Assembly (NCBI GenBank): GCA_022648295.1
Contig: JALCME010000012.1
Coordinates: forward strand, 1 to 64,000
Direction: 5' to 3'
Source of the DNA: Bacteroides sp.
GTDB lineage: Bacteria; Bacteroidota; Bacteroidia; Bacteroidales; Bacteroidaceae
Length of the DNA: 64,000 nt
Shown: piece by piece, positions 17,191-25,826 of the stretch
Position numbering within the stretch: the first letter of the stretch is position 1
How the letters are laid out: the number at the start of each line of letters is the position of its first letter
Notes under the pieces: generated by a model
What the model saw: the letters and a program-made list of their open reading frames with translations, nothing else
Told to the model about the DNA's origin: nothing
The model's database searches: none
Program-made: the position numbers and the translations under genes

Positions 17191-18273
17191 ATGAAACATC
17201 TTATTTTCTTGTTATCCCTTGTATTAGGGCTAGCTGCTTGTAGCAAAGTGGATAAAGTTACAAAGTGGGACAGTACGTTTAAAGATGTCCGGCAATTGGA
17301 AGCTAAGAATTATTTAAGTAAGGATTATATTTGGGGACGTCCCTTTTTTATTCATTATATTGATTCTTGTGTAATAGTGTATGACGATTTAGGGGATAGC
17401 CTTTTTACGTTGATAGATTTAAAAGCGGATAATAGGGTTTATCGTTTTGGTAAACGTGGACAAGGCAAGGATGATTTTCTTCAGGTTGCTTCTTTTTATA
17501 ATATGCAATCAGATTCTTTATTGGCTGTGTATGATGGGTTCGGACGATCTTTAGTTCAGATGAATATTAATCAGGTGAGGCGGGGAATATATAAGTTCCC
17601 TTTGGTGGTAGAAGATACGCTAAGGAGTGTTTTTGTTGTTCTGACTAAATATCACACTTATGTGGGGATTGGATTTTATGAAAAGAATATGTTGAGCTTG
17701 TATGGGGATAAGATAGGGCGCCAGTATTTCTTTGAATATCCTTATAAAGATAAACAGGAGAAGGCAATAAGTAATAGGTTGCGGGGGATGGCATATCAAG
17801 GGGTGCTGCGATCTAATCCTTCAATGGATAAAATAGTCTTTTCCGTCACGAGCGCTCCTATATTTTTTCTTTATTCGGTGAAAAAAGATCGGATTATAAA
17901 GACTTATGATTTTATAGCTGATTATCCGGTCTATAAGACAGAAGATGACGGAACTGTGAGATCTGCTCCGATGAGTGCAAAAAATATATTGGGATTTGTG
18001 GATGCTTATGCTACCGATAAATATGTTTACTTGTTATATTCAGGGAAGTCTTTTGCAGAGGCAGGAATGAAAGCTTTCCATGGTTCTGTGGTCTATAAAA
18101 TAACTTGGGATGCAAAACCTGTTTGTAAGTATGAATTAGATATTCCGATTTCTACTTTTTGTGTATCTGATGATGATAGCTGGATTTATGCTATGGCATA
18201 TCAGGACGAATTCCATTTGGTTGGCTTTCCTATAAATACAAAACATGCAGAGAAGGCGCAGTTGGATAAATAG
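17191..18273 (+). CDS. BF3164-type TolB-like propeller lipoprotein
   Basis: 360 aa from the ATG at 17191, just after the previous stop; a start at 17167 would overlap that gene. The leader LVLGLAAC gives the lipobox. Typical family features: FTLIDLKADNRVYRFGKRGQ, VASFYNMQSDSLLAVYDGFG, and near the end YVYLLYSGKSFAEAGMKAFH and SVVYKITWDAKPVCKYELD. This is the intact BF3164-type copy of the second operon and the best template for judging the two broken copies at 5291 and 13466. Its 3' end overlaps the signal peptidase start by 29 bp, which suggests coupled translation. Confidence 0.8.
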   Translation: MKHLIFLLSLVLGLAACSKVDKVTKWDSTFKDVRQLEAKNYLSKDYIWGRPFFIHYIDSCVIVYDDLGDSLFTLIDLKADNRVYRFGKRGQGKDDFLQVASFYNMQSDSLLAVYDGFGRSLVQMNINQVRRGIYKFPLVVEDTLRSVFVVLTKYHTYVGIGFYEKNMLSLYGDKIGRQYFFEYPYKDKQEKAISNRLRGMAYQGVLRSNPSMDKIVFSVTSAPIFFLYSVKKDRIIKTYDFIADYPVYKTEDDGTVRSAPMSAKNILGFVDAYATDKYVYLLYSGKSFAEAGMKAFHGSVVYKITWDAKPVCKYELDIPISTFCVSDDDSWIYAMAYQDEFHLVGFPINTKHAEKAQLDK

Positions 18274-19138
18274 AATAGTGAATAAGCTGTTCGGGCTTAT
18301 CATTTTATTCTTGGGACTGTTTGCTCTATGGCTATTTCTCCAAGTGACGACTTTTACTACATTCAGAATCCCTACGGACTCGATGGAGCCGGCTTTGTTG
18401 CCCGGCGATTGTATTTTAGTTAATAAATGGGTTATGGGAGGACGTGTCTTTAACTTGTGGAAGGCATTAAATAAGAAAGAAGTGAAGATATACAGGTTAC
18501 CCTCATTAAGTAAGATAAAACGGAATGATATTCTGGTTTTCAATTTCCCATACCCTAAGCACTGGGACAGCATTGGTTTTGATGTGATGAAGTACTATGT
18601 GAAGCGTTGCGTAGCTTTGCCCGGAGATACTTTTGAAATAAAGAATGCACGTTATAGGGTGCATGGTTGCAGTGCTTCTTTAGGGAATCTAAAAGCTCAG
18701 AAGAGTCTATTGAGATTATTGAATGCGGGGAGGGCAAAATATTATGGAGTTGTAGAAAGAACATTCCCGCATGATAGTTTAGTTAATTGGAATATTAAGG
18801 ATTTTGGCCCTTTATATATTCCTGCAAAAGGAGATTATATGCATATAGGGCCTTTGCAAAAGATCTTGTACAAAAATATAATAGAGTGGGAGCAGAAAAA
18901 GAAATTATCCTTAGTGGATAATGAGGTATTGCTTGGGGATAGTGTGATTACTCGTTATCGCTTTAAAGAGAATTATTATTTCGTAGCTGGTGATAAGGTG
19001 GAAAACTCCAGGGATTCCCGTTATTGGGGACTGTTACCGGAACCTTTTATTGTAGGTAAAGCGGTGAGGATTTGGAAGTCGGTGGATAAAGAAACGGGAG
19101 GAATTAGATGGAACAGGATTCTGAAAGGCATAAGTTGA
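18245..19138 (+). CDS. Signal peptidase I (S26), dedicated to the NVEALA locus
   Basis: 297 aa. One N-terminal membrane span (about 14-34) precedes the catalytic region. FRIPTDSMEPALLPGD gives the nucleophile Ser46, YYVKRCVALPGD gives the Lys120 general base, and VAGDKVENSRDSRYWGLLPE is the conserved box E. All key residues of a type I signal peptidase are present. About 110 residues lie between the Lys motif and box E, as in Bacteroides LepB-like enzymes. Its place in an operon headed by an NVEALA precursor suggests it processes these peptides at the Ala-Leu-Ala site, which lies about 20 residues beyond the hydrophobic helix, further than usual for a housekeeping signal peptide. Substrate assignment is inference. 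Confidence 0.88.
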   Translation: MQRRRSWINRIVNKLFGLIILFLGLFALWLFLQVTTFTTFRIPTDSMEPALLPGDCILVNKWVMGGRVFNLWKALNKKEVKIYRLPSLSKIKRNDILVFNFPYPKHWDSIGFDVMKYYVKRCVALPGDTFEIKNARYRVHGCSASLGNLKAQKSLLRLLNAGRAKYYGVVERTFPHDSLVNWNIKDFGPLYIPAKGDYMHIGPLQKILYKNIIEWEQKKKLSLVDNEVLLGDSVITRYRFKENYYFVAGDKVENSRDSRYWGLLPEPFIVGKAVRIWKSVDKETGGIRWNRILKGIS

Positions 19139-19143
19139 GAATA

Positions 19144-20877
19144 ATGCAAAATTATAGCATTAATATCAGACGGTTAGTCGTCGGAATTTTGAATTTCCTT
19201 GCTATACTTTCTTTACTTAGTCTGGTCTGTGCGGTTAACCCTGATCTACCATCGGGGGTGACATTTGGGCAGTGGACGTGGTTTGTAAAGACGATTTTGG
19301 GAGCTGCATGTTGTACGGCGGTTGCTGTTCTGTTGCAAATTAGTAGAAACCAGTTTTGGGGAAATTTGATTTCTTTTCCTTATTTTGCTCGATATGTGGC
19401 TTGGTCGTTGATGCTTCTAGGGGGTGTGGAAGCTGTTTGGGGATTACGTCAATTGTATGGTTTTTCTGTTTCGGGGCATTCGCTGTATAATCTCACCGGA
19501 TCTTTCTATAATCCGGGACCTTATGGAGGGTACTTGGCAATGGTACTTCCTGTGTGTTTGCATTATTATGCATCTCCCCGTGGAAAATGGAAAGAGATGT
19601 GGTGGTATGAAAAGATAGGAAAGTTACTGGCCGTGGTGACGGGTATTCTTATTTTGTGTGTGCTCCCTGCTACGATGAGCCGTTCGGCATGGATTGCAGC
19701 TTTACTATCTTGTGGATGGGTGATGTATATGTTTGCAAGCAAGAAGTATAAAAAATGGGTTTCGAGGAAGTCTTATAGAAAAGGAACAGTAAGGTGGGTG
19801 GGTGGTATGCTTGCTCTTTTGTTAATTGGTGGGGGAATTGGGATGTTCCGGATGAAGTCGGATTCGGCTTTAGGACGGGTTTTCTTGTGGAGGATGACTT
19901 GTCAGGCCATCATGCAACACCCGTTTGTGGGGACCTCCACTCCTGCCGTGTCATATAGTGATGCGCAGGAGACTTATTTTGCAAAGGGCACTTATGCTAC
20001 GTGGGAAGAACGTGTAGCGGGAAGTCCTAAATATGCATTTAATGAATATCTGGAGATTTGGCTGGAATGGGGGCTTTTTTTATTACTGGTCCTTTGTTGG
20101 CTGGCAGGTGTTTCAATATGGCAGGGGATTAGGGGACACAATTACGGATTATGTGGAGCCATCATTTCGTTGCTTATCTTTTGCTTCTCTTCTTATCCGT
20201 TTCAGTTTCCGGCTTTTATTATTACGATGATTTTATTGCTGCTGGCTTGTTCGGGAATAGGGGCATTAGCCGGGAGGTTGATCTTGTTTGTGGTGACTAT
20301 TTTGGCATTGGCTTTTAATGTGACCGGGTATAACGACAACAAGATGGAGGCTTATCGGAATTGGAGCAATGCTAAAATACTTTATCATGCCGGGGCGTAT
20401 GAATCGGCGGAAAAGAGTTATTTGGCGTTAATGCCGGATTTAAGTGATGAAGCTTCCTTTTTGTTTGAATATGGGCATTGTTTACATAAGACGGGGGATT
20501 ACGAAGAATCCACCCGGATTTTAAAAAGAGCCGGACAATATAGTACGGACCCGATGATTTTGAATGTCATAGGAAAGAATTACCAACAGGAAGGAAAATA
20601 TGAAGAGGCCGAAAAGGTTTTTATTCGTGCCACTCATCGTTTACCGGGAAGGATATATCCTTATTATTTACTGGCAAAGCTTTATGCGGAACCGGGCTTC
20701 TTGCATCCTGATAAATTTGTAGAAATGCAGCGGATTGTAATGACTAAGGAGCCTAAGGTTTCATCTACTGCTATCCGGCAGATGCGTGAAGAGTTGGAGA
20801 AACTGTCGGCTAATATAGTTATAGTGAATAGAAGTAAATATTTATTACATAATGATTCTCCTCCGGATATTCGCTGA
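19144..20877 (+). CDS. Polytopic Wzy/O-antigen-ligase-like protein with C-terminal TPRs
   Basis: 577 aa from the ATG at 19144; an ATG at 19108 preceded by GGAGGA would add 12 residues and overlap the peptidase gene. About ten membrane spans cover residues 10-400. GSFYNPGPYGGYLAMVLP, ATMSRSAWIAAL and YAFNEYLEIWLEWGL match the periplasmic and membrane motifs of the Wzy_C ligase superfamily. From about 405 there are tetratricopeptide-like helices (YHAGAYESAEKSYLALM, LHKTGDYEESTRILKRAG, YQQEGKYEEAEKVFIRA). This superfamily includes O-antigen ligases, polymerases and protein O-glycosyltransferases. It is next to a peptide-processing enzyme rather than a glycan cluster, so transfer of a glycan to the peptide or its partner lipoproteins is a possibility, not a conclusion. 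Confidence 0.72.
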   Translation: MQNYSINIRRLVVGILNFLAILSLLSLVCAVNPDLPSGVTFGQWTWFVKTILGAACCTAVAVLLQISRNQFWGNLISFPYFARYVAWSLMLLGGVEAVWGLRQLYGFSVSGHSLYNLTGSFYNPGPYGGYLAMVLPVCLHYYASPRGKWKEMWWYEKIGKLLAVVTGILILCVLPATMSRSAWIAALLSCGWVMYMFASKKYKKWVSRKSYRKGTVRWVGGMLALLLIGGGIGMFRMKSDSALGRVFLWRMTCQAIMQHPFVGTSTPAVSYSDAQETYFAKGTYATWEERVAGSPKYAFNEYLEIWLEWGLFLLLVLCWLAGVSIWQGIRGHNYGLCGAIISLLIFCFSSYPFQFPAFIITMILLLLACSGIGALAGRLILFVVTILALAFNVTGYNDNKMEAYRNWSNAKILYHAGAYESAEKSYLALMPDLSDEASFLFEYGHCLHKTGDYEESTRILKRAGQYSTDPMILNVIGKNYQQEGKYEEAEKVFIRATHRLPGRIYPYYLLAKLYAEPGFLHPDKFVEMQRIVMTKEPKVSSTAIRQMREELEKLSANIVIVNRSKYLLHNDSPPDIR

Positions 20878-21019
20878 CTTTGAAAGAATATGAGAAAATA
20901 ATTATTAATTGGGAATAACCCTTTTTAGTTATTTAACTGTCAGAGTTAGTTTAATAACTATATTATTTAGTTTATTTGTGGAGATGTTATAAATGTTGAA
21001 TCTAAAAACTAACAAAAAC

Positions 21020-22243
21020 ATGAAGGGAAGGCGATTACTGATTATTGGTTTAATGGGCTTATTAGTTTCTTGTAGTAACACTCCGCAATCTGCTAAACTG
21101 TGTACTGTTGATGTGGAGGGGGCAATGGAAAATTCGGGGGAATTAAAACTTTCGGAATTGGCAAGTGATGTGCGCTATGTTCCCTTGGAAACGACAGATT
21201 CTTGTTTGATAGGAGCGAATCCTAACATTTTATTGCTTGATAAACAGATAGTAGTATACTCAAATAAAGAGTGTTTATTATTTAATAAGGCGGATGGGAA
21301 ATTTCTGTGTAGGCTAGGGCATGGTGGAGATGATCCTGAAGCTTACTCCTATCCCGTACCGTTTTATAATGAACACAATGAGATGTTCTATTTTAAACGG
21401 GAACCTGAGTGGTTGCAAAAATATGATGCAAGTGGTCGCTATCAAGGTAAGCTGAAAATACCTACTCCTCCGGCAATGCCAAGTGAATTTGGCTTTATGG
21501 ATTCTTTGGTTATAGGCCATTATAATAATATAGCGATGGGGTATGCGCCGCGTGCTTTGCTGCTTTTTAATGAAAAAGGGGAAGAAGTGGATACTGTACC
21601 TAGTCTGCTACCAGTGCTTTCTAAAAAGGAGGTGAGTGATATTGATAATATCAATGTAAAAAGATTGGGTGATATGATGATCGTGTTGACTCGTTTTAAG
21701 GATGGAGGCTATATGGCTGGCATTGGAGGAAGAACCTTTCTTTGGAATAGTAAGGGAGAAACACGTTTTAAAGAAAGTTTTAACGATACTGCTTTCACCG
21801 TTAGGCGAAGTGAGCTGGCTCCATATATTGTCTTTAAAACAGGAAAGTGGCATTGGGGTGCGGAAGCACGTACTGACTCAAAAGATAATGAAAAAAGGTT
21901 GCTTATAGGGGAGGTCTTTGAATCTTCGCAAGCCATCTTTTTTCAATGTATTTGTGGATTGTATACCAATGAACCGGAAATGTTGAATGGCATTTATAAT
22001 CGTAAGTCGGGGATGACGTATATGAGTCCTGAGAAGAATGGGATTATTGATAACATTAATGGTTTTATGCCGTTTCATCCTAAGGCATGTAGTCCGCAGG
22101 GGGAATATGCAGGGCTTGTAGAGGCGGGTGAAGCCATGGATTGGCTTAAAGAGCATTCTGAGCTAGCCCGAAATAGTAAGTTTTCTGTTTTGAAAGGGTT
22201 GACAGAGGATGATAATCCGGTAGTCGTTATTGCCAAGCCTTAA
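21020..22243 (+). CDS. 6-bladed beta-propeller lipoprotein (paralogue 6)
   Basis: 407 aa from ATG 21020 (ATG 20993 adds nine residues before the leader). The leader GLMGLLVSC gives the lipobox. It has LASDVRYVPLETTDSCLIG, CLLFNKADGKFLCRLG, GGDDPEAYSYPVPFY in place of GPGEY, LQKYDASGRYQGKLK and a C-terminal EDDNPVVVIAKP. It is separated from the second peptide operon by about 140 bp with no clear -7 box and no CACG array, so its transcription may differ. It is the first gene of the partly decayed second propeller block. Confidence 0.8.
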   Translation: MKGRRLLIIGLMGLLVSCSNTPQSAKLCTVDVEGAMENSGELKLSELASDVRYVPLETTDSCLIGANPNILLLDKQIVVYSNKECLLFNKADGKFLCRLGHGGDDPEAYSYPVPFYNEHNEMFYFKREPEWLQKYDASGRYQGKLKIPTPPAMPSEFGFMDSLVIGHYNNIAMGYAPRALLLFNEKGEEVDTVPSLLPVLSKKEVSDIDNINVKRLGDMMIVLTRFKDGGYMAGIGGRTFLWNSKGETRFKESFNDTAFTVRRSELAPYIVFKTGKWHWGAEARTDSKDNEKRLLIGEVFESSQAIFFQCICGLYTNEPEMLNGIYNRKSGMTYMSPEKNGIIDNINGFMPFHPKACSPQGEYAGLVEAGEAMDWLKEHSELARNSKFSVLKGLTEDDNPVVVIAKP

Positions 22244-22557
22244 TAAACAAAAAGGGAAAAGTTACTTATAAGCTATGGGATAAATAGGAGATTTTATGTT
22301 TATATACAATAGAAAAACAAAGAAACAAAGTCTATAATGACTTATTCTCTGCTCAAAGAGTGCAGAGAGTCAGACCTACATCTGGATTGTTTGTGCGCGC
22401 AATGAGCAAAATTGCAATTGCTTTTATTTATCTATTTTTTTTCATGCTGATTTGTACTAATTAATAAATTTTCTTGATTAATTAACCCGATTTTAATCTT
22501 TCTATTAATATCGCATCTGTTTTTTTGCAATGAATTAATCTTTAGAAGATAATTGCG
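22244..22557. other. Intergenic gap in the second propeller block
   Basis: 314 bp with no supported gene. A 7-bp stem TCTCTGC/GCAGAGA (22346-22352, 22362-22368) with a 9-nt loop is not followed by Ts. A palindromic AATTGCAATT-type stretch lies near 22410. I see no CACG array and no clear TAnnTTTG box close to the next start. Confidence 0.4.
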
Positions 22558-22896
22558 ATGAGAAAAAAGTATTATATGATATCCTTGTTGTACTCATTCT
22601 TAGCTCTGTTTATTTGCGAGAATAGCTTGGCAAAAAGAACGAATCCAATGCAACAAGCCAACTATGCAAAATTAGTGGATACTTTACATTTGCTACAGAG
22701 GAAAATCAGAGCATTGAGCATAAGATTGTCATTTCCAATGTTTCTATTGAAAACGCAAAAGAAAAACATGCGTGTAGACAACAATGGGCGCAACTATCAA
22801 CAAGTGCCGGCAGATACACATAATGAGGGGATGTACTATTTAGAATACAGTTTTCGTTTCTTAATTGTTATTGGAGTCAATAAATGTGTAATTTGA
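22558..22896 (+). CDS. Hypothetical exported small protein, probably frameshifted
   Basis: As it stands the frame gives 112 aa with a signal-peptide-like start (YSFLALFICENSLA) and then an odd Lys/Arg-rich tail. From about 22630 the frame one base back gives a more natural sequence (ISGYFTFATEENQSIEHK and IVISNVSIENAKEKHACRQQ) ending at a TAA at 22821-22823. One base lost in a short run (for example GG at 22629 or AAAA at 22669) would join them into an 88-residue exported protein. I do not recognise the family. It overlaps the start of the next lipoprotein gene by 13 bp in the long reading but not in the corrected one. Confidence 0.4.
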   Translation: MRKKYYMISLLYSFLALFICENSLAKRTNPMQQANYAKLVDTLHLLQRKIRALSIRLSFPMFLLKTQKKNMRVDNNGRNYQQVPADTHNEGMYYLEYSFRFLIVIGVNKCVI

Positions 22897-24077
22897 AATA
22901 TACTATCGTCTTTTTATTCTCTTATTGTCTTCTCTCTTGTAATAATGAAAAGGTGAAGAAGGAGAATATATACTTATCTGAAAATTTATCTATCATAAGG
23001 CCAATCAATTCATTGGAAAACATGATTGATATCGAACCATTATTAGATACAGTTAGATATGTAAAGCTTGAATTAACTGATAAATCGATTATTGGTTATA
23101 TCCAGAAAGTCGCAATATTTGAAGACAAAATATATGTGTTGGACACTCAAGCTTCTTCTTTATTCGTTTTTGATATAAATGGAAAATACTTATTTAAAAT
23201 ATCTCAAAAAGGATTGGGACCCCATGATTATATTCAGCTTGACTTTTTTGATATTGACATTGATAAGCGAGAGATTGTTCTCACGGACTTGATGGGATAT
23301 TGGACCATGAGATATGATTTAGATGGTAACTTTATAAAGCGAAAAAAAATACCTTTCTTCATAGAAGGAATAGTTCCTGGTTCCAACGGTGGGTTTATCA
23401 CATACCAGAATTTCAGGGATAATAAGCAGAACATAAAACAAGAATATAATTTATTTTATATTGATGCTTTAATGGTACCTCATAAAGCCTATTTTCCATA
23501 TAATTCTTTAGAACTCAATCCTCCCCCTACCCCACGTTCTGGCCCTTTCTACTATTATAATAATAATTTCCATTTTTTTTCTATTTATGGAAATGAAATA
23601 TATGACATTACAGAAGATAGTTTGATCTTAAAGTATATGTTTGATTTTGGAAATAAAACATTTGATAAAAATATGCTAAATAGCCCAGAGGATTTAAGGT
23701 TGTATTTAGAAAAAGGGGAGTATTATTCTGTAAAAAGTGTACAGGAAACAGATGAATTGCTTTGCTTTTCAGTTTCTAGTTCTAATATGCCAATATTATT
23801 TATTGGCTATTATTCTAAAAAAACTAAGAATGTTATGTATTCTTCTCTATATTTAATTGGCAAAGAGGGACAGATTCTGGGTATGCCAGTTTCTTCTTAT
23901 GGTTTGTGGTTAATTAATGAATTACCAATTGATAATTTGATCTCATGGAGGGAAGATATTGATAAAAATAATATTTTAATAAAAAACTCTTTTTTAGAGA
24001 GGCAGAAAAAGGTAGCTAATTCCCTAACTCTGGACGATAATCCCGTGTTAATGTTTTATAAGTTAAAGAAATTTTAG
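22884..24077 (+). CDS. 6-bladed beta-propeller lipoprotein (paralogue 7)
   Basis: 397 aa with leader VFLFSYCLLSC (Cys19). Landmarks are VRYVKLELTDKSIIGYIQKV, LFVFDINGKYLFKIS, GLGPHDYIQLDFFDI, TMRYDLDGNFIKRKK and the C-terminus LDDNPVLMFYKLKKF. The GPxxY motif is GPHDY. Paralogues 7 to 9 share the LKKF-type last residues and a DT-V-RYVKLE start region, and seem closer to each other than to the first five. Followed by a 284-bp gap with no supported gene. Confidence 0.8.
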   Translation: MCNLKYTIVFLFSYCLLSCNNEKVKKENIYLSENLSIIRPINSLENMIDIEPLLDTVRYVKLELTDKSIIGYIQKVAIFEDKIYVLDTQASSLFVFDINGKYLFKISQKGLGPHDYIQLDFFDIDIDKREIVLTDLMGYWTMRYDLDGNFIKRKKIPFFIEGIVPGSNGGFITYQNFRDNKQNIKQEYNLFYIDALMVPHKAYFPYNSLELNPPPTPRSGPFYYYNNNFHFFSIYGNEIYDITEDSLILKYMFDFGNKTFDKNMLNSPEDLRLYLEKGEYYSVKSVQETDELLCFSVSSSNMPILFIGYYSKKTKNVMYSSLYLIGKEGQILGMPVSSYGLWLINELPIDNLISWREDIDKNNILIKNSFLERQKKVANSLTLDDNPVLMFYKLKKF

Positions 24078-24361
24078 TTGTGAATGAAGGAAAAAAGCTT
24101 GGCATTTCTATTTCATTTATAGTCTCTGGAACTTCTGTTGGAGGATTAAGATTATGTGTATGAATGCCATGGTGGTTGGTCAAAATTGACTTGTTCAAGA
24201 GTATGTAAAGTATGAAATAGATAATTTATGTATTAGAAGACATTGTTTCGATAAAATATATGGAAGGGTAGTTTGTTGTATTTGTTTTTATTACTGTTTT
24301 AATCTGATAATCTATTATTTATTGTGACTTCGTTTTTTTATAAATAATTGTGTACTACAAT

Positions 24362-25576
24362 ATGAAAAATATTTTTTGGGGATTTATAATACTTGTATTA
24401 TTTAGTTGTTCATTGCAAAAAAGGCAATATGCTTCCTTCTCTAGTCCTAAGGACTTCTCTGAAATTCATCAATTACCAGTGGATTCATCTTCGGGGACTA
24501 TTATTCATTTAGATAATCCACTTAATAAGATAGAGATGAAAGATCTTATTGAGAAAGCTTTATATATACCGCTTGAAACCAGAGCTAATTCATTAATAGG
24601 TTATTATCAAAAAGTAACTATATATAATAATTATATTTATGTGTATGACGGAGTTGCTGCTGAAGGGGTGTTAATTTTCAAAATGAACGGACGTTTTGTC
24701 TCTAAGATAGGAGTAAAGGGCGGAGGTCCTGATGAACTCTCTTTGTTAAGGGGTATGTCAATAGATCGAAAACAGAATTTATTGATATTATATGATAATG
24801 GTAAAAGGAAACTAATGTATTATACGTTATTAGGGAAATTTGTGAAAAGTGTGGATGTCAAATTCCGATTTTCCGGGAAGTTTGCTGGCCTCTCTACTGG
24901 TGAAACTGTAGCTGCGACAGGAAAAAATGATGAAAATAGGCATTTGGAGAGCCTTAATGAGTATAGATTAGTTTATAGCGATAGTGCTGGTGATATAAGA
25001 AAAGTCGCATTTCGTTATGATGATAATGAAAAACTATATATAGCCTGGTCAGATCTTTTTTATTCTGATGATGAATTAGTATACCATCCTCAATTTTTAA
25101 ATAGTATATACTCAGTTTTGAGTGATAGCGTTAAGTTGCGGTTTACATTCGATTTATCTAAATTCTCTGCTTTTGAGAATGACCGTATATCTGTGTTTGA
25201 TAGTGATGATGAATTTGATGAATACCGCTCTAGGTGTTGTTCTGTAGAACCTGAAATATCTGAGAACAAAACTCATTTATCTTTTTCACTTTACGATAAG
25301 GGAAAGCGTTATTATTATTTTTATGATAAAAGAAGTAATAAGGCTATCGGATTTAAAAATATAGTATGGTCTGGTAGTAACATTGTGAACTTGCCTGTTC
25401 TTTCTAGTTATGGTGAATATTTCATAAGTGTAATGCCTGTGGGGCTATTACAAGATTATTATGACTATTGTTGTAAAAATGGTGCTTTTATTTCAAATGA
25501 GCTGAAAATGATAATTGAAAAATCTGACAGTGAAGATAATTCCATTTTGGTTTTATTTAAATTAAGAGAGTTGTGA
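24362..25576 (+). CDS. 6-bladed beta-propeller lipoprotein (paralogue 8)
   Basis: 404 aa from the ATG at 24362; an upstream in-frame GTG adds four residues. The leader GFIILVLFSC supplies the lipobox. Landmarks are KALYIPLETRANSLIGYYQKV, VLIFKMNGRFVSKIG, GGGPDELSLLRGMSI, KLMYYTLLGKFVKSVD and a slightly degenerate C-terminus SEDNSILVLFKLREL. Residues 285-300 are very acidic (FDSDDEFDEYRSR). Its stop codon overlaps the GTG of the small frame at 25573. Confidence 0.78.
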   Translation: MKNIFWGFIILVLFSCSLQKRQYASFSSPKDFSEIHQLPVDSSSGTIIHLDNPLNKIEMKDLIEKALYIPLETRANSLIGYYQKVTIYNNYIYVYDGVAAEGVLIFKMNGRFVSKIGVKGGGPDELSLLRGMSIDRKQNLLILYDNGKRKLMYYTLLGKFVKSVDVKFRFSGKFAGLSTGETVAATGKNDENRHLESLNEYRLVYSDSAGDIRKVAFRYDDNEKLYIAWSDLFYSDDELVYHPQFLNSIYSVLSDSVKLRFTFDLSKFSAFENDRISVFDSDDEFDEYRSRCCSVEPEISENKTHLSFSLYDKGKRYYYFYDKRSNKAIGFKNIVWSGSNIVNLPVLSSYGEYFISVMPVGLLQDYYDYCCKNGAFISNELKMIIEKSDSEDNSILVLFKLREL

Positions 25577-25815
25577 AATCTGGTAATAAACTTTATATGG
25601 AAGTTCTTGCGCAATCAAATAACATTTCTGATAATAATACTTCGGGGTCAGGTTGCGGTAATAGTGATACTGATTACGCCTATCTAGAAAAGTTGTCGGT
25701 AAAGAATGCTTGTGGATATGTGATTAAATATAGTACTGGCATAGAATCGCTCGTTCGCTCTTTGCCTTTAGAGTTGAATTTTGAAATTGTCTATCAAAAC
25801 AACAATAGGTTCTAA
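25573..25815 (+). CDS. Small Cys/Gly-containing ORF, possible NVEALA-like remnant
   Basis: 80 codons from a GTG overlapping the previous stop (GTGA). The start region reads LYMEVLAQSNNISDNNTSGS followed by GCGNSDTDYA. EVLAQ followed by a Gly/Ser/Asn-rich Cys segment vaguely recalls the EALA-GESGG core and tail of the two NVEALA peptides, but the hydrophobic N-terminal helix is absent. The C-terminal half (LVRSLPLELNFEIVYQNN) is not recognised. Either a truncated peptide gene or a chance open frame of 243 bp; evidence is weak. Confidence 0.3.
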   Translation: MKSGNKLYMEVLAQSNNISDNNTSGSGCGNSDTDYAYLEKLSVKNACGYVIKYSTGIESLVRSLPLELNFEIVYQNNNRF

Positions 25816-25826
25816 TAAATAGAAAT

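Noticed and set aside
22346..22368. Hairpin TCTCTGC/GCAGAGA as a terminator
   Set aside because: No T-tract follows on either strand and the stem is only 7 bp; could be chance.
24078..24361. Possible small genes between propeller paralogues 7 and 8
   Set aside because: Only frames under 30 codons without signals or recognisable motifs.
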